From NCBI GenBank assembly GCA_047971245.1, contig JBKDZN010000219.1:16093-80092 (forward strand): DNA of 64,000 nt, in the 5' to 3' direction. Origin of the DNA: CADEDH01 sp047971245 (lineage in GTDB: Bacteria; Actinomycetota; Acidimicrobiia; Acidimicrobiales; SZUA-35). Position 1 is the stretch's first letter. Every line of letters starts with the position of its first letter. Shown in pieces: positions 34,908-44,273 of this stretch. The notes beneath the pieces are model-generated. The model was given only the letters and a program-made list of their open reading frames with translations. It made no database searches and was not told the DNA's origin. The position numbers and the translations under genes are program-made.

Positions 34908-36170
34908 GTGGAGCCCGACCCGCCGACCGCCTCCCCACCCCGATCGGCCCGGTCCGACCCGCCACCGGACCACCCGACCCCGACCGTGCTCGACGGCGAC
35001 CACCGGCTGGAGCGGATCGAGGTTCACCTGCTCTCCCTGCCCCTCCGCCAGCCGTTCGCGGCCGCGCACGGGACCATGACCGAGCGGCTGGTGTCGGTGG
35101 TGGCCGTGGAGGCCGGCGGGATCACGGGATGGGGCGAGTGCTCGGCCCTGCCCCACGCCGGCTACACCCGGGAGGACGCCGTTTCCTCGGCCCGGTTCCT
35201 CGGTGAAAACCTGGCACCGGCCCTGATCGGTCGGCCCCTGGCCGTGCTCACCGAGCGAGCCGGACCCGTCGCCGCCGGGTCGCAGGAGTCCGTCGGTGAG
35301 CTCGATCACCCGATGGCGGTGGCGGCCCTGGAGATGGCCGGCCTCGACGTCGGTCTCCGGGCGGCCGGCTGTTCCCTGGCCCGGTACCTGGCCGAGCATC
35401 ATGGTGACGGCCGGCCCCCCGACACCCGCCCGGCCGGGGTGGCGGTAGGCCTGGCTTCCCCCGACGACACGGTGCAGCAGGTGGCCGCCCTGGTGGCGGA
35501 GGGCTACCGGCGGGTCAAGCTCAAGATCGAGCCCGGCCATGACCTGACGGTCGTGGCCGCCGTGGCCGCCGCCTGTCCCGGCCTCGAGCTCCAGGTGGAC
35601 GCCAACGGGGCCTACCGGGCCGACGACCCGGGCCACCGGGCCACGATCGAGGCCCTGGTGGCGGGCGGGCCGACCTGGGGTCTCACCGCCCTGGAGCAGC
35701 CCTTCGCCGCCGAGGCCGTTCCGGCGGCCGCGTTCGCGGTGGCAGCGGCCGGATCCGGGGTGCGGATCGTGGCCGACGAGGCGGCACCGGATCTGACCTC
35801 GGTTCAGCGCCTGGCCGCCGATGGCGCCCTGTCGGCGGTGTCGGTGAAGCCGCCCCGCCTCGGCGGCCTGATCCGGGCGGCCGAGGTGCACGACTGGTGC
35901 CGGGCCACCGGCCTGGCCGCCACCGCGGGCGGCATGGTGGAAACCGGGCTCGGTCGCCACGCCCTGGCCGCGCTGGCCGCCCTCCCCGGGTTCACCCTCA
36001 CCGGTGATCTGTCCCCGGCGGGTCGGTGGCTCACCGTCGATCCGTTCCCCGATCTGGTGCTGCACTCGGGGGCCGTCACCGTGCCCGCCGGACCCGGGGT
36101 GGCCGGCGACCCCAACACCCGGCTCCTGAGGCGGGTCACCGTGGACCGGTGGCGGGCCACCGGCGGTTGA
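34908..36170 (+). CDS. menC: o-Succinylbenzoate synthase
   Basis: A 420-residue enolase-superfamily enzyme that dehydrates SHCHC to o-succinylbenzoate in menaquinone synthesis. Catalytic elements are VKLKIEPG (KxK) near residue 203, the metal ligands in QVDANGAY, LEQPF and VADEA, the second Lys in SVKPPRLGG, and the MenC-typical GGMVETGLGR. A Pro-rich 35-residue N-terminal extension precedes the domain. The GTG at 34908 is set by TACCGT-N7. It meets menH tail to tail with no gap between the stops. Confidence 0.93.
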   Translation: MEPDPPTASPPRSARSDPPPDHPTPTVLDGDHRLERIEVHLLSLPLRQPFAAAHGTMTERLVSVVAVEAGGITGWGECSALPHAGYTREDAVSSARFLGENLAPALIGRPLAVLTERAGPVAAGSQESVGELDHPMAVAALEMAGLDVGLRAAGCSLARYLAEHHGDGRPPDTRPAGVAVGLASPDDTVQQVAALVAEGYRRVKLKIEPGHDLTVVAAVAAACPGLELQVDANGAYRADDPGHRATIEALVAGGPTWGLTALEQPFAAEAVPAAAFAVAAAGSGVRIVADEAAPDLTSVQRLAADGALSAVSVKPPRLGGLIRAAEVHDWCRATGLAATAGGMVETGLGRHALAALAALPGFTLTGDLSPAGRWLTVDPFPDLVLHSGAVTVPAGPGVAGDPNTRLLRRVTVDRWRATGG

Positions 36171-36935
36171 TCAGGCCCCGTCGAGCCCCTCCACGAAGCT
36201 CCGGATCCGGTCGGCGGTGGCAGTCGGCGACTCGAGGTGGACGGCGTGGGTCCCGGGCAGCACGGCCAAGGAGGCCTGGGGCAGCGAGGCCACCAGCCGC
36301 TCCCCGAGGGCGACGAACTTCGCGTCGCCGGCACCGGCGATCACCAGCGTGGGCACGGCCACCCGCCCCAGTTCCGGCCACAACGGGCGCTGCTGCCCGG
36401 TCCCCCGGTGGCGGAGAGTGGCGGCCAACCCCTCGGGCCGGTTGGTCAGCCGGGCGTCGACGGCGGCCGCGTCCGGTCCGAGCCCGGCGAACAGCGGATT
36501 GGCCAACCATTGCTCGAGGAATGCGGCCAGGCCGACCCGTTCGAGCCGTTCGGCCTGGTCGTCATCGGCGCGCGGCCGGGCGGCGCGCTCCTCGGGGGAG
36601 TCGATCCCGCCGGTTGCCCCCACCACCACCAATGCGTCGACCGATTCCGGGTGGTTGACGGCGGCGTGGAGGGCGATGCGGCCACCCATCGAATAGCCGA
36701 CGAGCACCGCTGGGCCGGTGGTATCCACCAACAGGTGGGCGGCGGTGTCGAGGTCGACGTCGTCGTGGACGGGAGCGGTGCGGCCGTGACCGGGCAGGTC
36801 GACCCCGATGACCTCGTGATCGGTGGCCAGGTCCGGGATCAGGAGGCCCCAGCAGCGGGCGTTCTGGGTGAACCCGTGGGCCAACGCCAGTCGCCGGCCT
36901 CGGCCCCACCGTTCGACAGCGAGCGGTTCGGTCAT
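36171..36935 (-). CDS. menH: Alpha/beta hydrolase, probable SHCHC synthase
   Basis: A 254-residue alpha/beta-hydrolase with HGFTQNARCW at the front, the nucleophile elbow GYSMGGR, and a C-terminal GTHAVHLESP. The HGFTxNxxxW start, GYSMGGR and the position beside menC identify the MenH branch, which removes pyruvate from SEPHCHC. Acid residue near IAGAGDAKF. The start is ATG 36935 (MTEPLAVERW). It converges with menC, the stops being adjacent. Confidence 0.85.
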   Translation of the reverse strand: MTEPLAVERWGRGRRLALAHGFTQNARCWGLLIPDLATDHEVIGVDLPGHGRTAPVHDDVDLDTAAHLLVDTTGPAVLVGYSMGGRIALHAAVNHPESVDALVVVGATGGIDSPEERAARPRADDDQAERLERVGLAAFLEQWLANPLFAGLGPDAAAVDARLTNRPEGLAATLRHRGTGQQRPLWPELGRVAVPTLVIAGAGDAKFVALGERLVASLPQASLAVLPGTHAVHLESPTATADRIRSFVEGLDGA

Positions 36936-37022
36936 GCCCACCAGGATGCACCGGCGCCGGCCGAACGCCCCGGCCGGGTCACCGTCGTGACGGCCGCTGG
37001 GGATCCGGGTGGGGATCATGAC

Positions 37023-37028
37023 TAACGT
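37023..37028 (+). promoter_or_regulatory. Leaderless -10 element of lactonase-like gene
   Basis: TAACGT lies 6 nt before the ATG at 37035. Confidence 0.5.
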
Positions 37029-37034
37029 CCGGGT

Positions 37035-37811
37035 ATGACGACACCTGCGGTTCACCTCACCGCGTTGAGCGCCGGATGGATGACCTCGGCGCTCGGCGGT
37101 TTCCTCGAAGGGGAGCACGGCTCGATCACCTTCCCGGTTCCCTTCTACGTGATCGAGCATCCGATGGGGCTCACCGTGGTGGACACCGGACTCCATCCCC
37201 AGCTGGCGCAGGACACCACCCGCCTGGGCGGCCTCGCCGATCTCTTCACCCCGGATCTTCCCGAGGATGGCAGCGGCTCGGTCGGCCCCCAGCTCCGCGC
37301 CGCCGGGTTCGATCCCGACCAGGTGGTGCAGGTCATCCTGACCCATCTCCACTTCGACCACGCCGGGGGCCTGATCGAGCTGCCGAACGCCCGGATCCTG
37401 GTGCAACGGCGGGAATGGGCTCAGCTCACCGATGGTGGCTCGTTGGAGGCCGCCGGCATCAATCCCGACGATGTCGAACTCGGACACGATCGTTTCGAGG
37501 CCGACGGTGACGTGGACGTGTACGGCGACGGCACGGTGGACTGCCTGGTCACCCCGGGCCACACCCCCGGCCACCAGTCGGTGCGGGTGCGGACGCCGGA
37601 TCAGACCTATCTGATCTGCGGCGACTGCGCCTATCTGGAGCGCAGCCTCGTCCACGAACATCTCCCCCCGTTCGGTTTCGACCGTGACGAACAGGTCCGC
37701 TCGATACGCCGCCTGGCCGCGGAGCAGGCGGCCGGCTGCCGGCTGCTCTACGGCCACGATCCGGACCAGTGGGCGCGGATCCAGCGGGACGGCCTCCTCG
37801 ACGGGGCCTGA
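37035..37811 (+). CDS. Metallo-beta-lactamase-fold hydrolase (AHL lactonase-like)
   Basis: A 258-residue dinuclear zinc hydrolase. Motifs appear in order: HLHFDHAGG near residue 104, TPGHTPGHQS near 177, GDCAYLE near 199 and YGHDPDQW near 243. This is the layout of AiiA/AttM-type N-acyl-homoserine lactonases, but other lactones are possible. It faces a P450 gene tail to tail. The ATG follows TAACGT by 6 nt. Confidence 0.85.
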   Translation: MTTPAVHLTALSAGWMTSALGGFLEGEHGSITFPVPFYVIEHPMGLTVVDTGLHPQLAQDTTRLGGLADLFTPDLPEDGSGSVGPQLRAAGFDPDQVVQVILTHLHFDHAGGLIELPNARILVQRREWAQLTDGGSLEAAGINPDDVELGHDRFEADGDVDVYGDGTVDCLVTPGHTPGHQSVRVRTPDQTYLICGDCAYLERSLVHEHLPPFGFDRDEQVRSIRRLAAEQAAGCRLLYGHDPDQWARIQRDGLLDGA

Positions 37812-37818
37812 TCGTCGC

Positions 37819-39081
37819 TCAGTTGCGGACGAGCAGCGCCACCGGCCCCCGGAAGGCGAGATTGGGGTCGAACCGCAGATCCTGGGCCACGAGCTCGAGA
37901 TCGGGGCAGCGGGCGGCCAGCTCCTCCAGGGCGATGACGGCCACCGTTTTGGCCAGGGGCGCGCCCAGGCAATGGTGTTTCCCCTTTCCGAAGGACAGGG
38001 CGTCGGTGGCGTTCGACCGGGTCGGGTCGAACCAGTCGGGGTGCTCGAAGCGGTCGGGGTCACGGTTGGCCACGCCCAGCAGCAGCAACAGCTTCGCCCC
38101 CGCCGGCAGCGTCGTATCCCCCAGGGTGGTCTCCCGCGTCGTGACGCGCCGCCAGCTGACGAGACCCGGGTCGTAGCGGATGATCTCGTCCACCACCGCC
38201 GGGACCAGCGATGGCCGGTCCACCACCGCGGTCCACATCGCCCGATCCTCCAGCAGGCGGCGCACCATGTTGGAAATCAGGTTCTTGGTCGCCTCGTGAC
38301 CGGCGAAGCTGAGACCAAAGACAATGTGCGTGATCTCCAGCATGCTTAACGTCGATGGATCGGAGAGGTGAATACGGATAAGATCACCGGTGAGATCATC
38401 ACCCGGATTGTTCAGATTCCGCTCGACGTGACGTTGGCAGTAGCGGAAATAGGCCACCATGTCATGAGCAGAGTTCACCTGCTGGTCCCGCGTCGGACGA
38501 CCCCATCCGACGGCCATGCGATTTCCCCCCCAGGCCTCGAGCGTGACCGCATCGTCGGCGGGGAAGCCGAGCAGGGTGAAGGTGGTGGAGGTCGGGAGGG
38601 GCCGCGAGAACCGCTCCACCAGGTCGAACTCACCGGCCGGGAAGTCAGCGATCAGCTCGACGGCTCGGCGCCGCACGATCGGCCCCATGGCCAGCAGTCG
38701 TGGGCCACTCAGCCCGATCTGGTTGTGACCTCGGATCCTGGAGTGCTCCGGACCGTCCAGGTCCGACATGGTCCGCAAGGGCCGGAAACCCTCCGCGAGG
38801 ATACGAGCCGCGTCCTCGTGGATCGGCGTGAGGGGAGCATGGGCGACCGCGGCGGAATAGGTTTCGGCATCATCGAAGACCGCCTCGACCTGGTCGTAGC
38901 GGGCCACCAGCCACAGATCACCTTCGGTCCAGTAGCGAGGCCCGGCGGCCTCGAGTAGTTCTGGCACCATCGTGTACGGATCGTCGAGGTACTGGGCGCA
39001 GAACGGGTCGAACGCAACCGGACACCACAGCCCACCACCGACGTGGGGCACAGGGGCATACCCGGACTGACTGAACGGCAT
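37819..39081 (-). CDS. Cytochrome P450
   Basis: A 420-residue bacterial class I P450. The heme ligand Cys lies in FGKGKHHCLGAPLAK near residue 355, the I-helix is FAGHEATKN near 240, and ExxR is EIIR near 283. All hallmark residues are present. The start is ATG 39081 (MPFSQSGY); the longer frame to 39279 overlaps the regulatory region. Its middle (38330-38470) is visibly lower in GC than its neighbours, a hint of acquisition. A divergent LysR regulator suggests inducible control. No ferredoxin partner is adjacent. Confidence 0.92.
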   Translation of the reverse strand: MPFSQSGYAPVPHVGGGLWCPVAFDPFCAQYLDDPYTMVPELLEAAGPRYWTEGDLWLVARYDQVEAVFDDAETYSAAVAHAPLTPIHEDAARILAEGFRPLRTMSDLDGPEHSRIRGHNQIGLSGPRLLAMGPIVRRRAVELIADFPAGEFDLVERFSRPLPTSTTFTLLGFPADDAVTLEAWGGNRMAVGWGRPTRDQQVNSAHDMVAYFRYCQRHVERNLNNPGDDLTGDLIRIHLSDPSTLSMLEITHIVFGLSFAGHEATKNLISNMVRRLLEDRAMWTAVVDRPSLVPAVVDEIIRYDPGLVSWRRVTTRETTLGDTTLPAGAKLLLLLGVANRDPDRFEHPDWFDPTRSNATDALSFGKGKHHCLGAPLAKTVAVIALEELAARCPDLELVAQDLRFDPNLAFRGPVALLVRN

Positions 39082-39388
39082 CGGTGATTGTCCCCTTCCT
39101 CTGGCAGTTCGTTCGTACGCCTGGCACCCACCGCGAGAGAACAGAAGCGAGGCACCGACGTGGCCCGACAACGACGGTTGGCCGGTCCCGGCCAACGAAC
39201 TCAAGGGGGCCCACCCACAGCCATGAATGCCAACGAATGACAACAAATCGGGCCATTGTTCGAACAAACGGCCCGACACGTCGACGGTTAGCCATGAAGC
39301 CGGGACGGGAAAGTCCTACTCTTAACTGTCGCCCAGGTACTTCGAAGTGTAAAGTACGACTTGCCGGCTCTTGCCGTAAGATGCTCTT
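39082..39388. promoter_or_regulatory. Divergent P450/LysR control region with palindromes
   Basis: This 307-nt gap is AT-richer than its surroundings. It contains the perfect 12-bp palindrome TTGTTCGAACAA (39256-39267), the perfect ACTTCGAAGT (39339-39348), and an inverted pair GTACTT and AAGTAC (39337 and 39352) with spacing typical of a LysR site. TAAGAT at 39377-39382 lies 6 nt before the LysR ATG. Confidence 0.6.
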
Positions 39389-40294
39389 ATGGCAGGGGGA
39401 TCCGCCGAGTTCACGCTTCGTCAGGCCCGGTACTTCCTGGTCGCGGCCGAAACGGGGAGCATGGCCGCGGCCGCACGCCGGCTGCACGTGTCGGCCAGCG
39501 CCGTGTCCCAGGCCATCTCGACGCTGGAGCGGATCCTCGGCGCCAGCCTGCTCGTCCGGGCGCCCCACCAGCCACTGGCCCTCACGTCGAGCGGCGCCCG
39601 CCTCATCGGCGACCTCCGCCGCCTGGTCGACGCGGCCGACGAGCTGGTCGACGAGGCCCAACGCGACGCCGAGCAGACGGCCGGCCAGCTCCGGCTCGGC
39701 TGCTACATGACCCTGGCCCCGATTTATGTGCCCCAACTCATCGCCGCCAACGAGCAGGCCCATCCCGGAATCGATATCCGGGTCTCGGAACTCCCCCTCA
39801 ACGAGCTGCAGGACCAGCTGTTCGACGGCCGGCTGGAGCTCGGCCTGCTCTACGATCGCAACATCCGCCCCGGCATCGCCACCGAGGTCGTGGCCGAGAC
39901 CCGGCCCCACGCCATCGTGTGGGCCGATCATCCCCTGGCCGATCGGAAATCGGTTCACCTGCACGAATTGGCCGAGGATCCGATGGTGGTGCTCGATGTG
40001 CCCCCGAGCCGGAACTACTTCGGCGAACTGCTCGACGACCTGGGCATCCAACCCCCGGCGATGCGGATCACCGGCAGCTACGAGACGGTCCGGTCGCTGG
40101 TGGCCCGGGGTCTCGGCTGGTCCATCCTGATCCAGCGTCCGGGTATCGACATCAGCTACGAGGGGCGGCCGATCCGGACCCTAGAGATCGCCGACCGGTT
40201 ACCGGCGATGCCGGTGTTGGCCGCGTGGCCTGCCCAGGCCCAGCTCCCCCGCCGAACGGTGGCCGTGCTGGAGACCATCCGTCGTCTCGCCTGA
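39389..40294 (+). CDS. LysR-type transcriptional regulator
   Basis: A 301-residue LysR protein. The winged helix (residues 8-68: FTLRQARYFLVAAETGSM, then SASAVSQAISTLERILGASL) is followed by a substrate-binding domain. It is divergent from the P450 gene, and paired palindromes lie in the shared gap. LysR regulators are usually divergent from their target, so P450 control is the likely role. The ATG follows TAAGAT by 6 nt. Confidence 0.92.
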   Translation: MAGGSAEFTLRQARYFLVAAETGSMAAAARRLHVSASAVSQAISTLERILGASLLVRAPHQPLALTSSGARLIGDLRRLVDAADELVDEAQRDAEQTAGQLRLGCYMTLAPIYVPQLIAANEQAHPGIDIRVSELPLNELQDQLFDGRLELGLLYDRNIRPGIATEVVAETRPHAIVWADHPLADRKSVHLHELAEDPMVVLDVPPSRNYFGELLDDLGIQPPAMRITGSYETVRSLVARGLGWSILIQRPGIDISYEGRPIRTLEIADRLPAMPVLAAWPAQAQLPRRTVAVLETIRRLA

Positions 40295-40340
40295 CCCGTG
40301 CCGGAGACCGGGCGCAGCGCGACCGGGTCGGGACGGTGGC

Positions 40341-40346
40341 TAGGTT
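40341..40346 (+). promoter_or_regulatory. Leaderless -10 element of menD
   Basis: TAGGTT lies 7 nt before the menD ATG at 40354. The 16-bp stretch GGCTAGGTTGTGGCCC here is repeated exactly at 45698-45713. Confidence 0.6.
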
Positions 40347-40353
40347 GTGGCCC

Positions 40354-42093
40354 ATGACCGCACCGGCCGCACCACCCGTCACGGCGACGGCCACCTTCTG
40401 CGCCACCCTGGTCGACGAATGGGTTCGCGCCGGGGTGACCGCGGCGATGCTGGCGCCGGGTTCCCGGTCGACCCCCCTGGCCCTGGCCCTGACGCGCCAG
40501 TCCCGACTCCGGGTCCACCTGTTCCACGACGAGCGCGCCGCTGGGTACGCGGCCGTGGGCCATGGACTGACGACGGGCCGGCCCGCCGTGGTGTTGTGCA
40601 CCAGCGGCACGGCGGCCACCCACCTCCACGGAGCGGTGGTGGAGGCCGACCTCGCGGCGGTGCCGTTGATCGTATGCACCGCCGACCGGCCACCAGAGCT
40701 GTGGGGGGTGGGGGCGCCCCAGACGATCGACCAGAACGGGCTGTACGGGTCAGCCGTCCGCGGGTTCCACCAGCCGGGTGTGCCGCACGACGGCGACTCG
40801 GGTTGGTGGCGGTCGCTGGCCTCCCGCCTGGTGGCCGACGCCGTGGGCTGGGCGGGGCGGCCCGGACCCGTCCACGCCAACCTCAGTTTCCGCGACCCCC
40901 TGGTGGGCTCCCCCGGCCCGCTCCCACCCGGTCGTCCCGGCACAGCCCCGTGGCATCGCACCGAACCCGGTCCCCGGGCGGCCACCCCGGCGCCGGGTGG
41001 GGCGGCGACCGTCCTGCTCGACACCGTCGTCGAGCCCGGAACGGGCCGCGGCCGGGCCCGGTCCGGGGTGTTCGTCGTGGGACGGACGACGGCCCGGTCC
41101 GAGTCCATCACGGAGCTGGCCCGTCGCCTCGGTTGGCCGGTACTCGCCGACCACCGTTCCGGCTGTCGCGGTGGGGACACGGCGATCCGTCGGTTCGACG
41201 GGTTGCTCCGCTCCCCGTCGTTCGCGGCCGCCGCCGTGCCGGACGTGATCGTCCGGATCGGCGAACCACTGGCCAGCAAGCTGGTCAGCCAGTGGATCGA
41301 GACCGCGGCGGCCGCCGGGACCGAGGTCATCTCCGTGACCGACCGGGGCCGCTGGATCGACCCGGAGCGCGCCGCGTCGGTGGTCGTCGACGACCCGGCC
41401 GGGCTCGACGACCTGCCGGCCGCCCTCCCCGAACGACTCCGACCGGCGGCCACCGCGGCCTGGTGGCGGCGCGCCGATGAGGCCGCGGGGGCGGCGGGGG
41501 CCAACCGTCTTCCCGTCGAACCGGCCGTCATGGCCGCCGTTGTCGACACCCTCCCCCCGGAGGCCGCCCTGGTCGTCGCCTCCTCCATGCCGGTCCGCGA
41601 TCTGGAGTGGTACGGCCCCCCGGGGTCGGGGGTGGCGGTGCTGGCGAATCGGGGGGCCAACGGGATCGACGGTGTGGTCGCCACCGCCATCGGGGTCGCC
41701 CTCACCGGGCGACCGACCACGGTCGTCGTCGGCGACCTGGCGTTCCTGCACGATTCGACCGCCCTGATCGCCCTGGCGGCCCGCGACGTCGATCTCGAGA
41801 TCGTCGTGATCGACAACGACGGCGGCGGCATCTTCTCCTTCCTCGCCCAGGCCGCCCTGCTCGACCACGAGCGCTTCGAGGCCCTGTTCGGCACCCCCCA
41901 CGGAACCGACGTGGCCGCCCTGGCCGCGGCCCATCGACTCCCGGTGACCCGCTGGCCCGACCGGACGCCGGGCCCCGGCCCTCGGGTGGTCGTCGCCTCC
42001 AGCGACCGGGACGCCAACCGGGCCGGCCACGCGGCCCTGAACGCGGCCATCGTGGCCGTCGCCGACGATCACGCCGCCTCGAACCCCCGCTGA
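40354..42093 (+). CDS. menD: 2-Succinyl-5-enolpyruvyl-6-hydroxy-3-cyclohexene-1-carboxylate synthase
   Basis: A 579-residue ThDP enzyme that joins isochorismate and 2-oxoglutarate. MenD signatures are visible: APGSRSTPLALAL near residue 34, HDERAAGYAAVGHG with the ThDP glutamate near 57, CTSGTA, the TADRPPEL loop, QTIDQNGLYG near 130, and the ThDP/Mg motif GDLAFLHD with NDGGGIFSFL near 490. Normal length. The start is set by TAGGTT-N7-ATG. menB follows after 56 nt with its own promoter. Confidence 0.95.
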   Translation: MTAPAAPPVTATATFCATLVDEWVRAGVTAAMLAPGSRSTPLALALTRQSRLRVHLFHDERAAGYAAVGHGLTTGRPAVVLCTSGTAATHLHGAVVEADLAAVPLIVCTADRPPELWGVGAPQTIDQNGLYGSAVRGFHQPGVPHDGDSGWWRSLASRLVADAVGWAGRPGPVHANLSFRDPLVGSPGPLPPGRPGTAPWHRTEPGPRAATPAPGGAATVLLDTVVEPGTGRGRARSGVFVVGRTTARSESITELARRLGWPVLADHRSGCRGGDTAIRRFDGLLRSPSFAAAAVPDVIVRIGEPLASKLVSQWIETAAAAGTEVISVTDRGRWIDPERAASVVVDDPAGLDDLPAALPERLRPAATAAWWRRADEAAGAAGANRLPVEPAVMAAVVDTLPPEAALVVASSMPVRDLEWYGPPGSGVAVLANRGANGIDGVVATAIGVALTGRPTTVVVGDLAFLHDSTALIALAARDVDLEIVVIDNDGGGIFSFLAQAALLDHERFEALFGTPHGTDVAALAAAHRLPVTRWPDRTPGPGPRVVVASSDRDANRAGHAALNAAIVAVADDHAASNPR

Positions 42094-42135
42094 AACCCGC
42101 CGCCACCGGCAACCCGCGCCTCCCGGCCACGGGCC

Positions 42136-42141
42136 TAGGCT
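42136..42141 (+). promoter_or_regulatory. Leaderless -10 element of menB
   Basis: TAGGCT lies 8 nt before the ATG at 42150. Confidence 0.5.
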
Positions 42142-42149
42142 GACCGGCC

Positions 42150-43133
42150 ATGGCCGACGACACCGCTCCCCCGACCCCCGCCCCTGCCCCCACCCCGGGC
42201 TCTGCGGCACCCGGCGCCGGTCGGCCCGCCAACGGGGTGTCCGATCTGTTCGACCCCGACCGCTGGATCCCGGTGACGGGATTCGAGTTCACCGACATCA
42301 CCTACCACCGGGCGAAGGAGACGGGGGCGGTCCGAATCGCCTTCGACCGGCCCGAGGTCCGCAACGCGTTCCGGCCCCACACGGTCGACGAGTTGTACCG
42401 GGCGCTCGACCACGCCCGGATGACCACCGACGTCGGCTGTGTCCTGCTCACCGGGAACGGCCCGTCGCCCCGGGACGGCGGCTGGGCGTTCTGCTCCGGC
42501 GGCGATCAACGGATCCGCGGACGCGACGGCTACCGCTATGCGGATGGCGAGACGGCGGCCGAGATCGATCCGGCCCGCAGCGGACGGCTCCACATCCTCG
42601 AGGTGCAGCGGCTGATCCGGATGATGCCCAAGGTGGTGATCTGTGTGGTGCCGGGGTGGGCGGCCGGCGGCGGACACAGCCTGCATGTGGTCAGCGATCT
42701 CACCCTCGCCTCGGCCGAACACGCCCGGTTCAAGCAGACCGACACCGACGTGGCCAGCTTCGACGGGGGTTTCGGATCCGCGTATCTGGCCCGCCAGGTC
42801 GGCCAGAAGATCGCCCGGGAGATCTTCTTCCTGGGCCGCACCTACACCGCGGACGAGGCGAAACAGCAGGGCGTCGTCAACGCCGTCGTCCCCCACACCG
42901 ACCTTGAGAGCGAGGCGCTCCAATGGGCGGCGGAGATCTGCGGCAAGAGCCCGACCGCCCAGCGGATGGTCAAGTTCGCCCTCAACCTGATCGACGACGG
43001 CCTCGTCGGTCAGCAGGTGTTCGCCGGGGAAGCCACCCGTCTGGCGTATGCCTCCGACGAGGCCGCCGAGGGGCGCGACGCCTTCCTCGACAAGCGCGAC
43101 CCGGACTGGTCCGCCTTCCCGTACCACTTCTGA
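42150..43133 (+). CDS. menB: 1,4-Dihydroxy-2-naphthoyl-CoA synthase
   Basis: A 327-residue crotonase-fold enzyme that closes the second ring of menaquinone from o-succinylbenzoyl-CoA. MenB-specific features are RPEVRNAFRP, CSGGDQRIRG near residue 114, the Asp-containing TDTDVASFDGGFGS, and the C-terminal DPDWSAFPYHF. It has an extra 35-residue Pro/Ala-rich N-terminus. TAGGCT-N8-ATG supports the start. Confidence 0.96.
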   Translation: MADDTAPPTPAPAPTPGSAAPGAGRPANGVSDLFDPDRWIPVTGFEFTDITYHRAKETGAVRIAFDRPEVRNAFRPHTVDELYRALDHARMTTDVGCVLLTGNGPSPRDGGWAFCSGGDQRIRGRDGYRYADGETAAEIDPARSGRLHILEVQRLIRMMPKVVICVVPGWAAGGGHSLHVVSDLTLASAEHARFKQTDTDVASFDGGFGSAYLARQVGQKIAREIFFLGRTYTADEAKQQGVVNAVVPHTDLESEALQWAAEICGKSPTAQRMVKFALNLIDDGLVGQQVFAGEATRLAYASDEAAEGRDAFLDKRDPDWSAFPYHF

Positions 43134-43147
43134 CCCAGGCACGGCCC

Positions 43148-43190
43148 AAGGACCCCGTAACCGAAGGACCCCGTAGCCGAAGGACCCCGT
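43148..43190. repeat. Three-copy 16-bp tandem repeat between menB and a membrane-protein gene
   Basis: AAGGACCCCGTAACCG, AAGGACCCCGTAGCCG and the truncated AAGGACCCCGT follow each other at 43148, 43164 and 43180, ending at the stop codon of the opposing gene. The function is unknown. Confidence 0.75.
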
Positions 43191-44266
43191 CAGTCGAGGT
43201 CGAGGCCGACATAGGGGCGGTACGGCGAGGCACCACCCCAGGTGAAGGACTCGAAGGCGTAGTGGAGCAGGCCGAGGAAGCCGACCACGCCCAGGGACAC
43301 CGGGTTGGCCACGGTGGTGTCGAACCACCGGTCCAGACCGGCGTTGACCCAACCGTCGGCGGCCCGCTCCAGGACCGCGGAGAGGCCGACGGCGACCACC
43401 GGCAACAGCAGGACCGTCCCGAACGGGAACCGGTCGAAGGGCCGGTGGAACCAGGACGACATCCCGGCCCGGGCCCGGTTGACGTCATGGTTCAGGTAGA
43501 AGGCGAAGGCGGTGGTGTCGTGGGCGAATCGGGGCAGCAGGATGGCCACGAACGGGTAGCCGAGCAGCCACAGGGCTCCGCCGAGGGCCATCACCGCCCC
43601 GTTGGCCACCACCCAGCGCCGGCCCACCGGATGGCTCACCCCCCGCAGCAGCCGCACGGTCAGGATGACGACGGCCACGCTGACCACGCCCACCACCACC
43701 TCGGTGGCCCGTCGCCAGCCACCGTCGATCACCCGGGGAAGGTAGATGGCGTTGTAGTAGAGGATCCCCGAGCCGATGCCGAGCCACAGCCAGGCCTGGA
43801 ACGTCCACCCCGAGAGCCGGGCGGTGATGTTGCCGATACCGACCTGCTGTTTGGCCACATGGATGACGGTCCACGCGGCGATGAGGGCGAAGACCAGGTC
43901 ACGGGGCGCCAGCAGCCCCACGGTGAGGAAGAAGGCACCGATGGCCGCCGAGATGACGAGCAGTCGACGGCGGTAGCGGCGCAGGTACTCCGGTGTGCTG
44001 AACAGGATGATGTTGGACGCCACGATATGGGGGGTGCCGAACACCAGAGCGAGCAGCAGGTACCCCTGGGGGGATCGGGGGAGCCGGTCCCGCCAGAGCC
44101 CGTCGAACACCAACAGATCCACCGCCACCGCCACCAGGGCCACGGGGACCAGGAGGTAGATGAGGGAGAGGCGACGCAGCGAGAGCCGCGCCGGTGCGAC
44201 GTCGTTCGGCGCCGGAGCGACCGGGGGCCGGACGGCGGCCGGGTGGGTTTGGAACCGTGTCGTCAC
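43190..44266 (-). CDS. Polytopic membrane protein of unknown function
   Basis: A 358-residue protein with about nine hydrophobic segments. It starts at GTG 44266, which follows TACGTT by 7 nt. Conserved-looking polar pieces within the membrane part are FGTPHIVASN, VIHVAKQQVGIGNI, FYLNHDVNRARAG and LLHYAFESFTWGG; paired His residues suggest a metal or heme site. I do not recognise the family. It is convergent with menB and divergent from nothing close. A longer upstream reading frame overlaps menF and is not credible. Confidence 0.7.
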   Translation of the reverse strand: MTTRFQTHPAAVRPPVAPAPNDVAPARLSLRRLSLIYLLVPVALVAVAVDLLVFDGLWRDRLPRSPQGYLLLALVFGTPHIVASNIILFSTPEYLRRYRRRLLVISAAIGAFFLTVGLLAPRDLVFALIAAWTVIHVAKQQVGIGNITARLSGWTFQAWLWLGIGSGILYYNAIYLPRVIDGGWRRATEVVVGVVSVAVVILTVRLLRGVSHPVGRRWVVANGAVMALGGALWLLGYPFVAILLPRFAHDTTAFAFYLNHDVNRARAGMSSWFHRPFDRFPFGTVLLLPVVAVGLSAVLERAADGWVNAGLDRWFDTTVANPVSLGVVGFLGLLHYAFESFTWGGASPYRPYVGLDLD

Positions 44267-44273
44267 CGCCGCG

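Noticed and set aside
37819..39279. Longer P450 start at 39279
   Set aside because: The added 66 residues have no P450 character and overlap the palindromes of the divergent control region.
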